This document shows positions 39,701 through 51,871 of a stretch of DNA of 64,000 nucleotides, one piece after another (position 1 is the first letter of the stretch; every line of letters begins with the position of its first letter). A model generated the notes under the pieces. It saw nothing but the letters and a program-made list of their open reading frames with translations. It searched no databases and was not told the origin of the DNA. Source of the stretch: Parapristionchus giblindavisi (taxonomy: Eukaryota; Nematoda; Chromadorea; Rhabditida; Diplogasteridae); the NCBI GenBank assembly GCA_943737045.1, contig CALSFV010000051.1, forward strand, positions 124,001 to 188,000. Reading direction: 5' to 3'. Both the position numbers and the translations under genes were made by a program.

Positions 39701-42700
39701 GTCAAAATTTTTGGACGGCGAAATCGGCCGACTTTGGAGCTCCATAGCTCTTCGGGGTCTGGTTTTGGTATCGAGTCGTCAACAGAAGAATTTCCCGCAA
39801 TGTCAAGGAGAATACGCCTGCATCATTTCCAGGTCGAATTTTTAATTAGTATTTTTGTAAATCGTTTTTATTGATTAGTATTCTTAAAAATATAGAAGCC
39901 GAAATTTTGCAATAGCTTATTCGATATATCTCGACCAGAGCTTTTCAATGGTATGCTGAACCTATACTTTATTTAAGTGCGCTCGAAAGATATGATCATT
40001 TCAAGTTTTTTTGATTGGGAAATTCGTGTAGTTTCATACATAAACCATCCAGATTGGTTGGTGAGCTGACCTATCAACTTTCACAACAAGTGACTGGGTA
40101 GTGTAGTGGATAAGGTGTCAGCATTTGCTTTTGACTGTCAGGGGTTCGATCCTCCTTGCAGCAGATTTCTTTTGCTGATTTTATTTTTGTCGAAATATCT
40201 TGCTGTGATTATGAAAATCAGAAAAGAGAACACCCTTGAACTTATCAGTAAGTGTAAACTTTAACACGATGAGGAATAGAAGAATTGTGTATGAATCGGA
40301 GATTAGACGATGACGTCGTCAAGGAAGAGGGAAAGGATGAGGAGGATAAGGACATGGAGATTCTAGGACAATACGAAGATAACTTCTTTAGGATGGTAGT
40401 CGATTAAGAATGTGATGAAATATTCCTGTGAATTTGAAGTCGTGTTGTCATATTGTAATTTGTCTTCATGGCGATTAATATTCATCGATTGCTTATGATT
40501 CGTGATTTGAATTATAGAAATTAACATTCCAAAGTTATCAAAATAACTTAAATATGTACTAGAACAACAGTGAAACTAATTCAAAAGGGCGAATTGGTCA
40601 CACGAGGTATAAGAGTGGGTAGATCACAGGCTGCGTCGCTCTCCTCTCGTGCGATCGCACTCAATTAAAACCTTGAAATGGTCATAACTTTCGAGCGCAC
40701 TTAAATAAAGTATAAGTTCAGCATACCATTGAAAAGCTCTGGTCGAGATCTATCGATTAAGCTATTGCAAAATTTCGGCTTCTATACTTTTAAGAAAACT
40801 AATCAATAATAACGATTTACAAAAATACTAATTAAAAAATCGACCTGGCAATGATGCAGGCGTATTCTCCTTGACATTGCGGGAGATTCTTCTGTTGACG
40901 ACTCGATACCAAAACCATACCCCGAAGAGCTATAGAGCTCCAAAGACGGCCGATTTCGCCGTTCAAAAATTTTGACGACGTCTCTCGACGTTGAAAATGA
41001 AGATATGCAAAAAAGCTCGACGGTACCTTGTTAGGGTCCATATGGACTACCAAAAAATGACTTCTGCTCATTTTCGATTTTTTCAATGTGCCACCGTTTA
41101 TTCGAACCTTACGCGACACGCGTGGTATGCAAGTGTTTTTCTTAAATTCCATTTTTTTTTCATTGTAGTTTAAGTTTAAAAAACACACAAATAACGTTCC
41201 AACCATTCCCATTCCTCATTAAAACTATATTACAATAATATTATTGAATATTATTATTACTATTAAAACAACAAACCTTCGATGCGAGCCAAATGTGACT
41301 CTCGGGTAACACGAACGCGATGACTAGAATGAGAGGCGCGACGACGATAAAGATGACCTCAAAGATCAAAGATCAAATTGATGATTAGATACAAATGATC
41401 GCAAAGATCAAATTGAGCTCATATTAAAAAAATACAAGGGTTTGAAACCCTTTGCATATAAGGAGTTGAACGCCTCAGGTTTTCTATGCCTTAAGCATCG
41501 TTACATGTGGTTTACGAGGCACGGAAGGCAAAAGTAAGGCAAAAGATGCATTACAGCGCAGCATGCAGCAACTAGGGATTTTTTTTCTCTCTCAGTGCAA
41601 CTTACCCTATTGGCCAATCGCCATTCCCCACACAGATAGCAGATAAGCGTGATGATACAACGACCCATCGGCTGAAAGCAAAAACGATTAATAAAAAAAT
41701 TAAATTCATTTTTATTAATCATCAGTAGTGAATGACACAAGGGTGGAAATGAGACGGATTACCGGCGCAAACGCGCGATTTCGGCAAATAATAGTTAAAA
41801 TTTGATATTTTTCAGCATCATACAGTTTCGAGGACCCACATTGTGTATACAGGTCAGTTTATAAATTGGTATAAAAACGGATCAGTTGATCACATATTGC
41901 CAAAATAAGCGAAAGACAAGCAATTTGGCCAGTTTATAATCGGCACCGTTTATCACGGGCAAACATGGGCGGGGTACCTGGAGCTCGAATCTACAGGGGG
42001 CATCCGAACAAAAAAATGGTTAATTTTACAGGTACCCTTCACTTTTTTTTCCAAAAAAAATCACCTAAACATCATTTTTTACAGGCGGTATTCCACAAAT
42101 TTTCGAAAGGCCCTAATTTTACAGGGGGGGGGCACCCCATGTCGGCGCCCATGTATGATCACGGGTCAGCTTATAGTTGTGCAAATGTGGGTTGAGGAAA
42201 AATGTATGACTCACATAAGTGGCGAAGGAGCGGAGATACATGCGCTTATCGGCAGCGGCCAACTCGGAGATGTAGCCCCTGGAGAGAAAACGATTAATAA
42301 GAGAGAAACGAAGATTAGTTATTTCATGACTGTTAACAAATATTACATATGAAAAGGAAAAGATAAGGACATTTCGCCCCCCTCCAGACTCCGGTATTTT
42401 TTGCTCGCGGGGGGGGGGGGGGGGGGGGCACACCGTTGAGAGGCCAAATCTCGCGGGGCACACCATCCCTTCTACCCCACCGGGCACACCGTCTTCCCAC
42501 CCCGCGGGGTACACCGTCTAAGAGTTCTGCCCCGCGAGTGAAAAATACCGGAGGATGTTTATTTTTCACAAAAAGTTCGAGTGTAAGGAAATTATTCAAG
42601 AACAAAGATGGCATAATCACTATTACTTCCAGAAAATCATATAACAGATCGAAGATTCATTTGAACCTGGTGAAAAAGTGTTCCGTTCAACGCTTTAAAA

Positions 42701-45700
42701 CGCAAGATGTTCAGATGACAATAGTCACATCAATACATGGAATTCAACAATGAATAATTATCTTTTGCGGACTAAAAAACCAAACGTATGTCATGATATT
42801 TAAAAAAAAGATCAAAGATCAAAGATCACTGACCATCCCACAACCATTGTGCATCCGGTAAAGAAGCCAGTCAGGACACGGCAAAGATAGAAAACGGCGA
42901 AGTTGTTGATCTCACCTCAAAGATCAAAGATCAACCACACATTTTCGAAGCCTTTAATGCATATAGTAGGTCGATATAGAAAAATCGTTATTTTTCGCTT
43001 AAATTGAAATCTTTTACATAATAAATGAGCTTTATATCGATCTTGAAAATGAGCGGTATACAGCGGGTTGATCTACGAACATGTATGAGATACTCAATGA
43101 GTTAAAGATCAAAGATCAATCTACTCACCGGATAGCAGCATGATCGGCAGGCCAATGGACTGAAATAATGAAGATTCATGACAAACAAGATTTATCAAAG
43201 ATCAAAGATCGAAGATCAAGCTAACCATTCCGATCACGACCACCTTCTTTCGGCCGAATACGTCAGAGAGGATTCCGAAGAAGATCGTTCCGAAGAACAC
43301 GCCCATGTATTGCACAGTCTCGGTACGAAGGACCTGAAGACTCAGAAATCATATGAGGAGAAAAAACATACATTTTTGCACCACTCACAATCTCTCGTTT
43401 CACACACTCTCTCGCCTGGTATTGCGAAATATAGACTGACCCGACTTTACTATTACTACGAGGTGAAACGGAACCAATAACACACATTTTCATAGCCTCA
43501 TAATGTGAGGATGGACCCACTATATATGGCTTATTTTCAGGTCATTCTTCGCATTACGAGGGTAAGGCAATGTGGTATGCCGTACACCAAATTAGGAAAC
43601 ATTGTATACATTTTCGCCCCACCCACAATCTGTTGTTTTCGCGAATTATAAACTGATCCAAAATTTAAAAAAAACGTCATCGGCACACTCACTCTGAATG
43701 TGTCCTCGCAATAGTGACCGTAGTCCATCGCTGCGGAATGGAAGCTGACCCGGTTCGTGATCTCATCGACGCACGCTTGCTGCAATAAATCGACAAATGA
43801 AAAAAATTTTTATTTACAATCTACAGTATGATATTACATACATCATACAGTATCATACAACGTACAGCATCATACATTACCTATAGTATGATATATTTAC
43901 TACCTACAGTACGACATTGGCGGATACATTGAGAGTACATGAATATACCGCATACATAGGCGCCAACATGGGGGTACCCTCTGTAAAATTAGGGCTTTTC
44001 AAAAATTTGTTGAACGCCCCCTGTAAAAAATGACGTTTAGGTGAATTTTTTACCAAAAAACGTGAAGGCCCCCTGTAAAATTATCCATTTATCGCTTATC
44101 CATTTATGCCCCTATAGAATCGAGCGCCAGGTAGCCCGCCCATGTATGATATACCGTAGCCTTGCCTATACCCTGGTAGTACAAACACACCCGAGCTAAT
44201 CTTACGCTCCGCTTTGGAAATACTCTCTCGTCGACAACGCAAGCGAGAGAGTCTGGCCAGAGCGGAGAGTTTCAAATTAGCTCCGGGGTGTCACATTAAA
44301 GCATAACTTACGTCGGAACAGACGCTGGCTTCAATCGTGCAATTGGAGATGCATCGGTTGCATTTCTTCTCTACCTGTAAGATGAAATACATGTCATGAA
44401 TAAATAGAACTGTCCGGATAATGATCTTTGAATTTTATAAATGCTATTTATATATATAGATCAATCTAAATTTGCCTGCATAATCATTGAATGCACAATA
44501 CGACCACTGAGATCTGTCAGATCTCTTATTCATCCCTCAAATTATTAGAATCTTTTTTTTTACATTTTAGATTACATCAAAATACGAAGAATATTAAAAT
44601 TCATAAGATTCCAAATCGTGTTAGCTATATTGCTTGTATGTCTCCCCATATGCAATCAACACTTCACAGACCATCCGTCTAATGGATTCACGTAGGAGCA
44701 AGATGAAGAAGGAATAGGGAAGGAAGAGACGACTAAGATGGTATTGACAACACACAGAGAAAAAGTGTCACCCCCCTATTTAACACTTTTTGGGTGTCAA
44801 AATAGCTTAAAAGTGTTAAATATAGCACTTTACAGATCTTATGTACTGCTCTGGAAATTTTTCCCCGCGGGGCACCCTGTCACTCGCCCCGCGGGGCACC
44901 CTGCAGGGCACCCTGCGGGGCAGCTTGTTGAGTCTCTGAAATAACAGGGTGCCCCGCGGGGTGGCTTGTTTAGACAGGGTGCCCCGCGGGGTGAGCAGCA
45001 GGGTGCCCCGCGAGGAAACTAAAGGCAGGGTGCCCCGCGGGGTAGAGGGCTTAGACAGGGTGCGCCGCGGGGTAGAGGGCTTAGACAGGGCGCCCCGCGG
45101 GGAGAAATTTCCAGAGTGTAGATTACACCTCTTTTCTCTGTGTGCACCAACGTAGGCAGAGAATATTTACTAGGGAAGCCCCCACAGGCAATCTAAAAGC
45201 ATTGTAGCCAGAGATCAATATGTTAACGAAACGGGACGCCCCTAGCGCATTGACAGTACACTCTCGTAAACAAAGAAAGCGAAAAAGTGTGGCTAGAGCG
45301 GAGAGTTGCAAATTAGCTAAGGGTAGCGCTTCAAAAATGCCCGAATATTTTCAGGTGTATTACTTTTTTTTCATTGCTACCGCATAAATATTATTGCACA
45401 TTATATCATTGTCGTTATATATTTATTAAAAATCAAAAATTATACATTATAGCAGAACGTCTCTCCACTGACTGCGTCAGTGTCGCATCTCTGAGTGGGC
45501 ATGTAGTTGAGAAAGAGAGGCATGTACATCTGCGTACTGTAAATGTTCGATTAATATCGATCAATATCGGAGTATCTATTTCGTCATTTGGATGTCAGCT
45601 GTACGAAGAATCTAACGTTATGATAAGAATCAATCTACTCTTATTCTATCCTATCTGTGGTGTTCAGAAGTCATGAAAAGAAAAGAAGAGCGTACATAGA

Positions 45701-46405
45701 ACGTGGAGTATTCTCTGCCTTTCTTTATGCGGTGTTAAAATCTTGTAAAAGTAGATGGAAAAGTGTAAAAGTAGTGTTAATTTTTTGAATGTAAAAGTAG
45801 TTGGAAAAGTAGTAATCCAACACTCGCGTAATGGAATTTTTGCTGTAAAAGTTTGTCAATTACGAAGGCATACTACTTTTCCAACTACTTTTACAATCAG
45901 AAATTAACACTACTTTTTTCTACTTTTACAAGATTTTAACACCATATTACTGTTCGCAACATTTGCGCAAAGCATATTCAGCCAAATCAATAGTTTTAGT
46001 TAATATTCTTATCTCGTCATAGCATCATGCATCTCATGTTCTTTGTAGCAGCCTAAGCATAATTAAAAGACTCGTTTGCAGATAACGCCGAGAAATCGTC
46101 ACATGGCTATGATATATGTGAGGTAAGCATAAAGATAAGACGCCAAAAGAGAACTGTCGTTTAAAGTCTGATGCTTATTCTTGATTTCTTGAATTTTTGA
46201 TTATGTGGTGTTCGAAAGTCAGGAAAATACTTAAAAATAAACCAAAAGGGATCCCTAGGGACGAAATAGTCTGTTAAGTCTTAACAGTCAAGACATGAGA
46301 TTCACGCTTTTTGCACTATTCTTTGAAAAGAGGACTATAAAACACGTACCTGAATTGGTATATCCATTGCAGAATGAAGATGAGGAATATATCAAGCCTA
46401 TTCAT
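36594..46405 (-). CDS. SLC22-like MFS transporter, paralog C (20 exons, complete)
   Basis: Third tandem copy and the most compact, 527 aa. Exons in coding order: 46350-46405, 45446-45536, 44312-44374, 43693-43779, 43226-43333, 43129-43159, 42834-42915, 42215-42278, 41606-41671, 41277-41357, 39391-39460, 38788-38905, 38193-38307, 37834-37956, 37650-37751, 37368-37436, 37229-37296, 37097-37148, 36988-37035, 36594-36683. Motif A reads SDVFGRKK, with ESHIWL and LDETKG as in B. The extracellular loop and TM2-TM4 region is the most divergent of the three (DTDAVSGE, CISNCTIEASVC, CEDTFR, CRVLTGFFTGC), so substrate or ligand recognition may differ from A and B. Exon 3 is one codon shorter. A long (TTA)n run abuts the acceptor of exon 20. 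Intron 10 holds a 1.6-kb foldback element. Confidence 0.87.
36686..36748. repeat. (AAT)n microsatellite at the exon 20 acceptor of gene C
   Basis: In coding sense (TTA)n runs straight into TATAG and exon 20. A and B have a short AATTATAG or GATTATAG-like end instead. Confidence 0.95.
38940..39120. mobile_element. MITE with CATGGGCGGC-type ends, gene C intron 11
   Basis: CATGGACGGCATTGCCGCTA at left, GGCAATGGCCGCCCATG at right; GACCCACCCGATTTT occurs three times inside. Confidence 0.65.
39261..39352. mobile_element. Short complete MITE with ATAGGTCGAA ends
   Basis: 92 bases, ATAGGTCGAAAAG at left and CTATTCGACCTAT at right, in gene C intron 11. Confidence 0.7.
39546..41124. mobile_element. 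1.58-kb foldback F6 with a tRNA-like module, gene C intron 10
   Basis: Ends CACGCGTGTC and GACACGCGTG with GTAT outside each. Arms 39,585-40,000 and 40,665-41,095 are inverted copies. The corresponding intron of gene B lacks it. Both arms keep an open frame (39,582-39,845; 40,832-41,212), not a known domain. Confidence 0.85.
40092..40192 (+). other. tRNA-like Pol III module 7
   Basis: A box TAGTGTAGTGG (40,099-40,109) perfect. B box GGTTCGATCCT (40,143-40,153), spacing 44, with a fully paired T-stem AGGGG/CTCCT, then TTTCTTTTGCTGATTTTATT. Confidence 0.7.
41964..42160. mobile_element. MITE with CATGGGCGGGGTACC ends
   Basis: CATGGGCGGGGTACCTGGAG at left, GCGCCCATGTATG at right; TTTTACAGG words inside. 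Relatives at 38,000-38,165 and 43,955-44,148. Confidence 0.6.
42388..42553. mobile_element. MITE with GC-rich repeats and a G20 run, gene C intron 8
   Basis: Ends CTCCGGTATTTTTTGCTCGC and GCGAGTGAAAAATACCGGAG. The interior has four CGGGGCACACC-type units and a run of about 20 G. Confidence 0.75.
43955..44148. mobile_element. MITE of the same CATGGGCG family, opposite orientation
   Basis: CATAGGCGCCAACATGGGGG to AGCCCGCCCATGTATG, with CCCCCTGTAAAA repeated inside, gene C intron 3. Confidence 0.6.
44176..44297. mobile_element. Hairpin element of the CTCCGCTCTGG family, copy a
   Basis: GAGCTAATCTTACGCTCCGC to GAGAGTTTCAAATTAGCTCC, right side ending near TTAA. The best-preserved copy is at 49,326. 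Confidence 0.7.
44752..45146. mobile_element. ACACAGAGAAAA-ended element containing a CCCCGCGGGG array, gene C intron 2
   Basis: Outer ends ACACACAGAGAAAAAGTGTC and CTTTTCTCTGTGTG. Nested between CTCTGGAAATTT and AAATTTCCAGAG (44,850-45,116) are about ten GC-rich dyads. Outside them AAGTGTTAAATATAGCACTT matches the F2 region near 10,770. Confidence 0.75.
45205..45335. mobile_element. CTCCGCTCTGG-family hairpin, copy b
   Basis: Diverged left half; right half GAGCGGAGAGTTGCAAATTAGC intact in order. Confidence 0.6.
45731..45943. mobile_element. MITE with GGTGTTAAAA ends in intron 1 of gene C
   Basis: 213 bases, ends GGTGTTAAAATCTTG and CAAGATTTTAACACC, homologous to 5,363-5,576. Confidence 0.82.
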
Positions 46406-46980
46406 CCTATCCTCTCATAGAATAGATAGAGAAAGACGGAACTGGCGGGCAACCGCTCTTCTCAAAGAGTAGAGCAGACTTTGGAGTGATCTCTAGATAG
46501 TCATTATTTGAACAGACTGCACTTCATACGCAAATATACGAGAGGTCAGAGAACACACAATAAAGGACGCTTTCGTCACGCAACTCTGGTTTTGAAGGGT
46601 AATATTATAGTAAGTAGCGCGCTAAAAGTAACTTACTTTTTACTTACTTTTTCGCTATATACTCATGAAATAGCAAAACAGTAACAAAAAAAGTAAGTTA
46701 CTTAAAAGTACTTTTTGCGCACTACTTGCTACAATATTACCCTGCAAAACCGGAGAATATTGCAATGTTTGGTACGCAAGAACAATGGACGGAAAGGAAA
46801 TTTGAATAATTTCTCGCAAAATATTGCACACTCGTTTTTTGCCAAAGGCTAGAGTAAGAATAAAATGATCATTGAGCGAGAAAGTAGATTATTAAAATCA
46901 GGAAAACAAAGTAAAAACAGAGAACAACAAGACGACCGTATTAATGTGCGAAAAGCAATCAATGTGCTATTTACAAATAC
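46406..46980 (-). promoter_or_regulatory. Conserved 5' flank of gene C, split by a hairpin MITE
   Basis: Same upstream block as in the other paralogs, interrupted at about 46,583-46,756 by a hairpin element. The flanking halves match the uninterrupted versions at 1-345 and 21,440-21,785. Confidence 0.5.
46583..46756. mobile_element. Hairpin MITE in the gene C upstream region
   Basis: Ends CTCTGGTTTTGAAGGGTAAT and ATTACCCTGCAAAACCGGAG, with GTAACTTACTTTTTACTTAC near its middle. Confidence 0.8.
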
Positions 46981-49325
46981 CGTATGCTAATCAATTTATG
47001 TTCTGTTCGGGGCAAAGCAAAATACGATTTTCGATTCATTATAAAATACATTTTATTTATTTTATTCGTAGAAATAAAAATATTGACTTTTTATCTCGTT
47101 TGGAAAAATACAAAGGGCCGTCGTACTCAACCGGGAATAGTGCAAGGAAGAGGAAGAGGAATGAATATAAGAAGGAGGGGCAGGTGGTAAATCATTTGCG
47201 ATAACAGAGAACGTAGGGGACACGGCACACGTGAGGGCGTAACTAGAGTTCGGGGGTGACCGTCATGGGGGAACAACTGTCAGAATTCTATCGATGGCGA
47301 AATGAGTGTGTGTGTGCACCAGACGAGGGTGGAGGAAGGAGAGGGAGAGGGAGAGGGAGAGGGAGAGGAGGAGGGAGAGGGAGGGAAAAAAGGAGAGGCA
47401 GACTGAGAGGGAGGGATAGGAAAAGGCAGAGGCTGAGGGAGAGAGAAAGGGAGAGTGAGAGACGGAAAGAGCAAAGATAGAGCAAAGAAGCGGCGCGTGG
47501 CGGGCGAGACAAGTAGAATATGGCAGATAGAATGGTTACTAGCACGTAGAACGACGAGAGAAATAAACATCCATATTATATTTCGTTCCACTCCGCCTCT
47601 CTCTGCCTACCTGTCGGTATCCCCGTCCCTAAACTATCTACCTCTACCTCTACCTCTACCTCTACCTCTACCTCTCCTCTACCTCTCACTCTACCACTAC
47701 CTCTGCCTCTACCTCTCCCTCTCCCTCTACCTCTACCTCTCCTCTACCTCTACCTCTCCCCTACCTCTACCTCTACCTCTGCCTCTACCTTTGCCTCTAT
47801 CTCTACCTCTACCGCAACCGCAACCTCTACCTCTGCCTCTCCCTCTCCCTCTACCTCTACCTCTCCCTCTACCTCTACCTCTCCCCTACCTCTACCTCTC
47901 CCTCTCCCTCTCCCTCTACCTCTACCGCAACCGCAACCCCTACCTCTACCTTTCCCCCCTCACTCTATATCTTTCCCTCTCATAATCTCCACATTGATGT
48001 AGCGATTTTGACATGGAACTACTACCAAGTAAATAATGGCAGATTATAGTCCCCAGTGCTAATGCGCTGTTCAAAAATAGAAAAGAGGATCAGAGAATCA
48101 GAGAAAACTCTCCTCTTTTCGCACACTCTCTCGCCTCTTTGCACAACTTTTGAGCAGAACACAAGCCACGATGCACGATGCAAAGATCAGTATGACCATC
48201 TCAATTCACTACAGACCCACTTGTTAGTTTATAAATAAATATCTATCGACATGCTCAGCATGAAACAATACAAAGTTGTAAATCAAAAAATAATAGATCA
48301 CATAATGCTCTCGACATAAATTGATATTGATCTCGATAAAGTAAATAAATTTAAATGTTAAAACAAGCCAGACATTGAAAGAACGTGGGTGTGATACTGC
48401 GTTAGAGAGAGGGAATCATGATCAATAGGCAGTAATGGCTAGGGAAGCTCATGTAGCTGAGGGGAAGGACTGAGTTAGAGGAAGAGGGAGAGAGAGAGGG
48501 AGAGAGAGGAGAGAGAGGGGGGAGAGAGAGGGAGAGAGAGAGAGGGTGAGAGAGAGAGAGGGAGGCGAAAGTCCCAAGATCGTCTTGTTTATGCCGTGCT
48601 GCGTGCAGTTCTAGGTTCTCTGTCCTCTTCTCCTTTTTCTCCCTTCCTTTCTTCTCCTTCTGCCTCTCTTCCGTCTCTTCATGTCCTCTCCCTCTCTCGC
48701 TCACTCGATATATCTCCCCACACAGCCCCAGCTGCTACAGAGGTTCTCTGCTCTCCCTCTCCCTATGCCTCTTCCTCTCTCTCTCTGCCTCTCCCTCTCC
48801 CTCTCCTTCTCCCTCTTCCTCTCCCTCTCCCTCTCCCTCTCCCTCTCCCTCTTCCTTTTCTCCTCCTCCCGCTCTGCCCCTTCCCCTAAGCTTCTGATTT
48901 CGTCACGCCGCCTCGGGCTGTCAATATCAAGGCTATTTTTGTCATGTACGTGCATGTATTAGGTATGATATCGTGCGAAATACGAGAAATAAGTGAATTT
49001 ATGCAGAATCTATGAATGCATACAAGGGATAACAAATACAACAGTAAGCACGTTGATTCTTGTTTGGGAGGTAGGGCTGAAAAGATTCTTGGATAATTTT
49101 ATTCTTATTCTTTATTCCGTCATATTATACATGCGAGGAATTGGAATTGAAAAATGATAGAGATAGTGTGCAAAAACACGAGAGTTTTCTTTAGTTTTTC
49201 AATTTTTTCATATATAGTAATAATGGCAAAAGGGGAGTCGCTCTGGTCAATGGATCAGTCATAATACACACTATTCCAATATTGAACTGAAATCTTATTG
49301 TAAGGATACCTTTGGTCAAGGTTCC
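46981..49325. repeat. Low-complexity region, GA-rich and CT-rich tracts, no gene
   Basis: GAGGGA-type tract at 47,325-47,480, CTCTAC-type tract at 47,635-47,985, GAGAGA tract at 48,475-48,570 and CTCTCC-type tract at 48,750-48,875. The long open frames across them are repeat translations. 48,000-48,400 and 48,900-49,325 show nothing recognisable. Confidence 0.85.
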
Positions 49326-49446
49326 TTTAAAGCGACACCCCAAGATAATTTGAAACTCTCCGCTCTGGCCACACTCTCTCGCTTTCTTTGTCTACGAGAG
49401 AGTATTTCCAATGCGGAGAGTAAAATTAGCTTGGGATGTGCCTTTA
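49326..49446. mobile_element. CTCCGCTCTGG-family hairpin, copy c (reference copy)
   Basis: TTAAAGCGACACCCCAAG to TGGGATGTGCCTTTAA; inside, ACTCTCCGCTCTGGCC and CTACGAGAGAGTATTTCC form the stem. TTAA at both ends resembles the ends of the other TTAA elements here (AAAGG termini). Confidence 0.85.
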
Positions 49447-49868
49447 AAGTATAATCGGATCAGAGTCATCGCTGAACTTTTAGATAGCAAAAGAAATTTT
49501 AAGCCATCACTGGTAGATTTTAGGGTCGGCATAATAAAAAAATGGTCGAAAAGTTCAAAGATCATCTAATGCTAATCAATGAATGATTCGTAGTGATATG
49601 AGATTATGAGGGGAGGCAGTCAAAGTGGTGTTCACGGGGTTATTCAGAACCGGGATCAGATCCGGGTATAAGCTAACAACTGGAAAATCCTATAAAAATA
49701 TAATAGAAAATGAACTATGATCGGAGACGCATCGATCGGATTTGTCCGAATGGCGGCATCCGAGCCCTGGAATGTGTTAAGTGGTTAGCCGAAAACGGGG
49801 AATGGTTAACCTAATGTGATTAACCAATTTTCATGTCAAATATTGACAATTTGAGTAATTTAAGTTAA
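49447..49868. other. No gene seen
   Basis: AT-rich unique-looking sequence; GGTTAACC-type words recur near 49,790-49,830 and 50,995-51,040. No frame with a recognisable domain. Confidence 0.4.
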
Positions 49869-50039
49869 AGGTGGACTCCCGCGAATATTTTCGTGAACAA
49901 ACTTTGAAGATAGAAAGTTAGCAAACGTTATTCTATGCACTGCACACTATTTATTTTATGCTAATTCTGCTTATTGATTGCTAGATTCATGAATGAATCA
50001 TGCATGCAATCGCAGGCAAAGGCGCGCTTTTTGAAAATA

Positions 50040-50120
50040 GGAAAGTTCAGCAATAGGATTCGAACCAGCGACCATGCGTTATATAGTCAAAAATGATGCC
50101 ACTGGGCTAAGAGACGGATG
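50040..50120 (-). other. tRNA-like Pol III module 8
   Basis: A box TAGCCCAGTGG (50,099-50,109) and B box GGTTCGAATCC (50,056-50,066) both match consensus fully, spacing 43; TTGCTGAACTTTC follows. Confidence 0.72.
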
Positions 50121-50157
50121 ATAGGATATTCTATCTTCTTGCATATCACTTAACACT

Positions 50158-50533
50158 AGTGTTGTTAGATGGAATAAAATTTAGACTCGACTAAATTTGT
50201 ATTTTTAGTCCAGACTAAAAATCATTCGAAATAAATTCGAATTCGATTTCGAAAGAAATTCGAATTCGCGAATAGACATTCATTTTCCATTAGTTTTTGG
50301 TGCTGAGTGGTCCGCTTCTTCTCTTCTGTGTAATGGAAGGGTTCTTCCCTAATTGTTAATTATATCGCATTTTGAACACTTTTAGTCTCGACTAAATGCA
50401 AATTTATTCTCGACTAAATTTTAGTCTCGAATAAAATGTCATTTTTAGTCTAGACTAAAACGACCGGTCGACTAAAAAGCTAAATTTTATTCGACCGAAA
50501 ATATTCGCAGAATACATTCGAGTAAACAACACT
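50158..50533. mobile_element. Nested hAT-like element
   Basis: Ends AGTGTTGTTAG and AAACAACACT, flanked by direct repeat ACTTAACACT (50,148-50,157; 50,534-50,543). Repeated TTTAGTCTCGACTAAA words inside. Confidence 0.8.
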
Positions 50534-50587
50534 ACTTAACACTTGCATAAGCGATTTGCATGAACATTCGCGGGTCTCCACCTTTAA

Positions 50588-50927
50588 AGGTGGAGACCCG
50601 CGAATGATCATGCAAATTTCCTACACCTCGCTTATGCAAGGGTGTAGTGATATGCAAGAAGATAGGGAGACTACTTATCGTTCCCTTAGCGTAGTGGTAA
50701 AACTTCTGACTAGAAAGCGCATGATCGCGGGTTCGAATCCTATTGCCGAACTTTCCTATTTTCAAAAAGCGCGCCTTTCCCTGCACGGGGCCTGATGGTT
50801 CATTCATGTTTCTAGCGATCAATAAGCTGAATCATCATAAAATAAATAGTGTACGGTATGTAGAATAACTTTTGCTATGATTCTGTCTGCACAGTTTGTT
50901 CACGAAAATATTCGCGGGAGTCCACCT
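50588..50927. mobile_element. TTAA-flanked element with tRNA-like module, inverted neighbour
   Basis: Same family as 49,869-50,583 in the opposite orientation, sharing the central TTAA; right TTAA at 50,928-50,931. Confidence 0.88.
50675..50765 (+). other. tRNA-like Pol III module 9
   Basis: A box TAGCGTAGTGG (50,687-50,697) and B box GGTTCGAATCC (50,730-50,740), both perfect, spacing 43. The outer acceptor bases GTTC/GAAC still pair. T-run at 50,759. Confidence 0.74.
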
Positions 50928-51288
50928 TTAAGGGTATTGGAAAGTAGGAAAGAGGAAAGAAAATGGTTTATCAAATGGGTTCTGTATTAGCAAAAGTGGG
51001 AAATGGTTAACCCAAAGTGGTTAACCAACACTTGACCAACCTTAGTTGTCTCTCATCCGGCGACAGTAGCACACTGTCCACACACATACAGTCGTCGAAA
51101 GCAACGATAGTCAGAGAGGGATGGTGGTTGAGAACACTGAAACATTTTTTTAGATTTATCCAAAAACATTAATTTAAAAAATATTTATACTATTATTTTA
51201 AACATTTGTACTCGGAGAAATATTTTATTTTTGTGTTTTTACCATAAAACGATTTTTACTAATCAATTTCTAGGAGAGAGGCAACTAC

Positions 51289-51871
51289 CGTCAAAACGAA
51301 AAAAAGTGAAACATTTGTGACAAATTGTCACAAAAGTTCACAAGATTTTAAAAATTTTCTATCATGATATCTAAACGCGGTTTGAAATTATTTATTAGAT
51401 AATAGGGTATTTGAGCATCACTGGGCTTCCCTAATTGTCATGTGAAGAAAACGATTTAAATAATTCAATGTGAACGCTGTTTGGTGAAACTGGTATACGG
51501 TAGGATTTTCTACCGTATACCAGCTGTGCAACCTGATCCATGCCAAGGTTCAAACAGTGCAAATTCACTGTAAAGAGTCATAAAATGATAGACACATCCA
51601 TGATTAGGCGAAGAAAGCGCGATGGTAGCACTTTTACAGTAAGATTCTACAGTATGCTACAGTATACCAATTTTTCTCCGCGGCGCTCCCGATTAATTTT
51701 TTCACTTTTGTCATATATTACTCCATTGAGCAAACACATCCACACTAAAAAACCTAAGAAAATACACCATCAAGTGCGTGAAAAACACTAAAAATAGGCA
51801 CTCTGTGAACTTTTGTGACAATTTGTCACAAATTGTCACAAATGTTTCACTTTTTTTCGTTTTGACGGTAT
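51289..51871. mobile_element. 583-bp TIR element downstream of the F-box gene
   Basis: Ends TACCGTCAAAACGAAAAAAA and TTTTTTTCGTTTTGACGGTA, inverted for about 60 bases with TTGTGACAAATTGTCACAAA inside. The F-box reading frame stops within its right end. Confidence 0.85.

Larger units (their letters stand above)
49869..50583. mobile_element. TTAA-flanked element with tRNA-like module, carrying a nested element
   Basis: Ends AGGTGGACTCCCGCGAATAT and ATTCGCGGGTCTCCACCT, with TTAA at 49,865-49,868 and 50,584-50,587. Interrupted by 50,158-50,533. Confidence 0.88.

Noticed and set aside
39582..41212. Similar frames of 87 and 126 codons on opposite strands
   Set aside because: Arms of foldback F6; no start context, splice structure or recognisable domain.
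47455..47985. 176-codon frame of Leu-Pro-Ser-Tyr repeats
   Set aside because: Translation of a CTCTAC-type low-complexity tract.
50675..50765. Functional tRNA gene
   Set aside because: A and B boxes are perfect but the acceptor stem pairs only at the outer four bases, and the module lies within a TTAA MITE; the other eight pair even less well.
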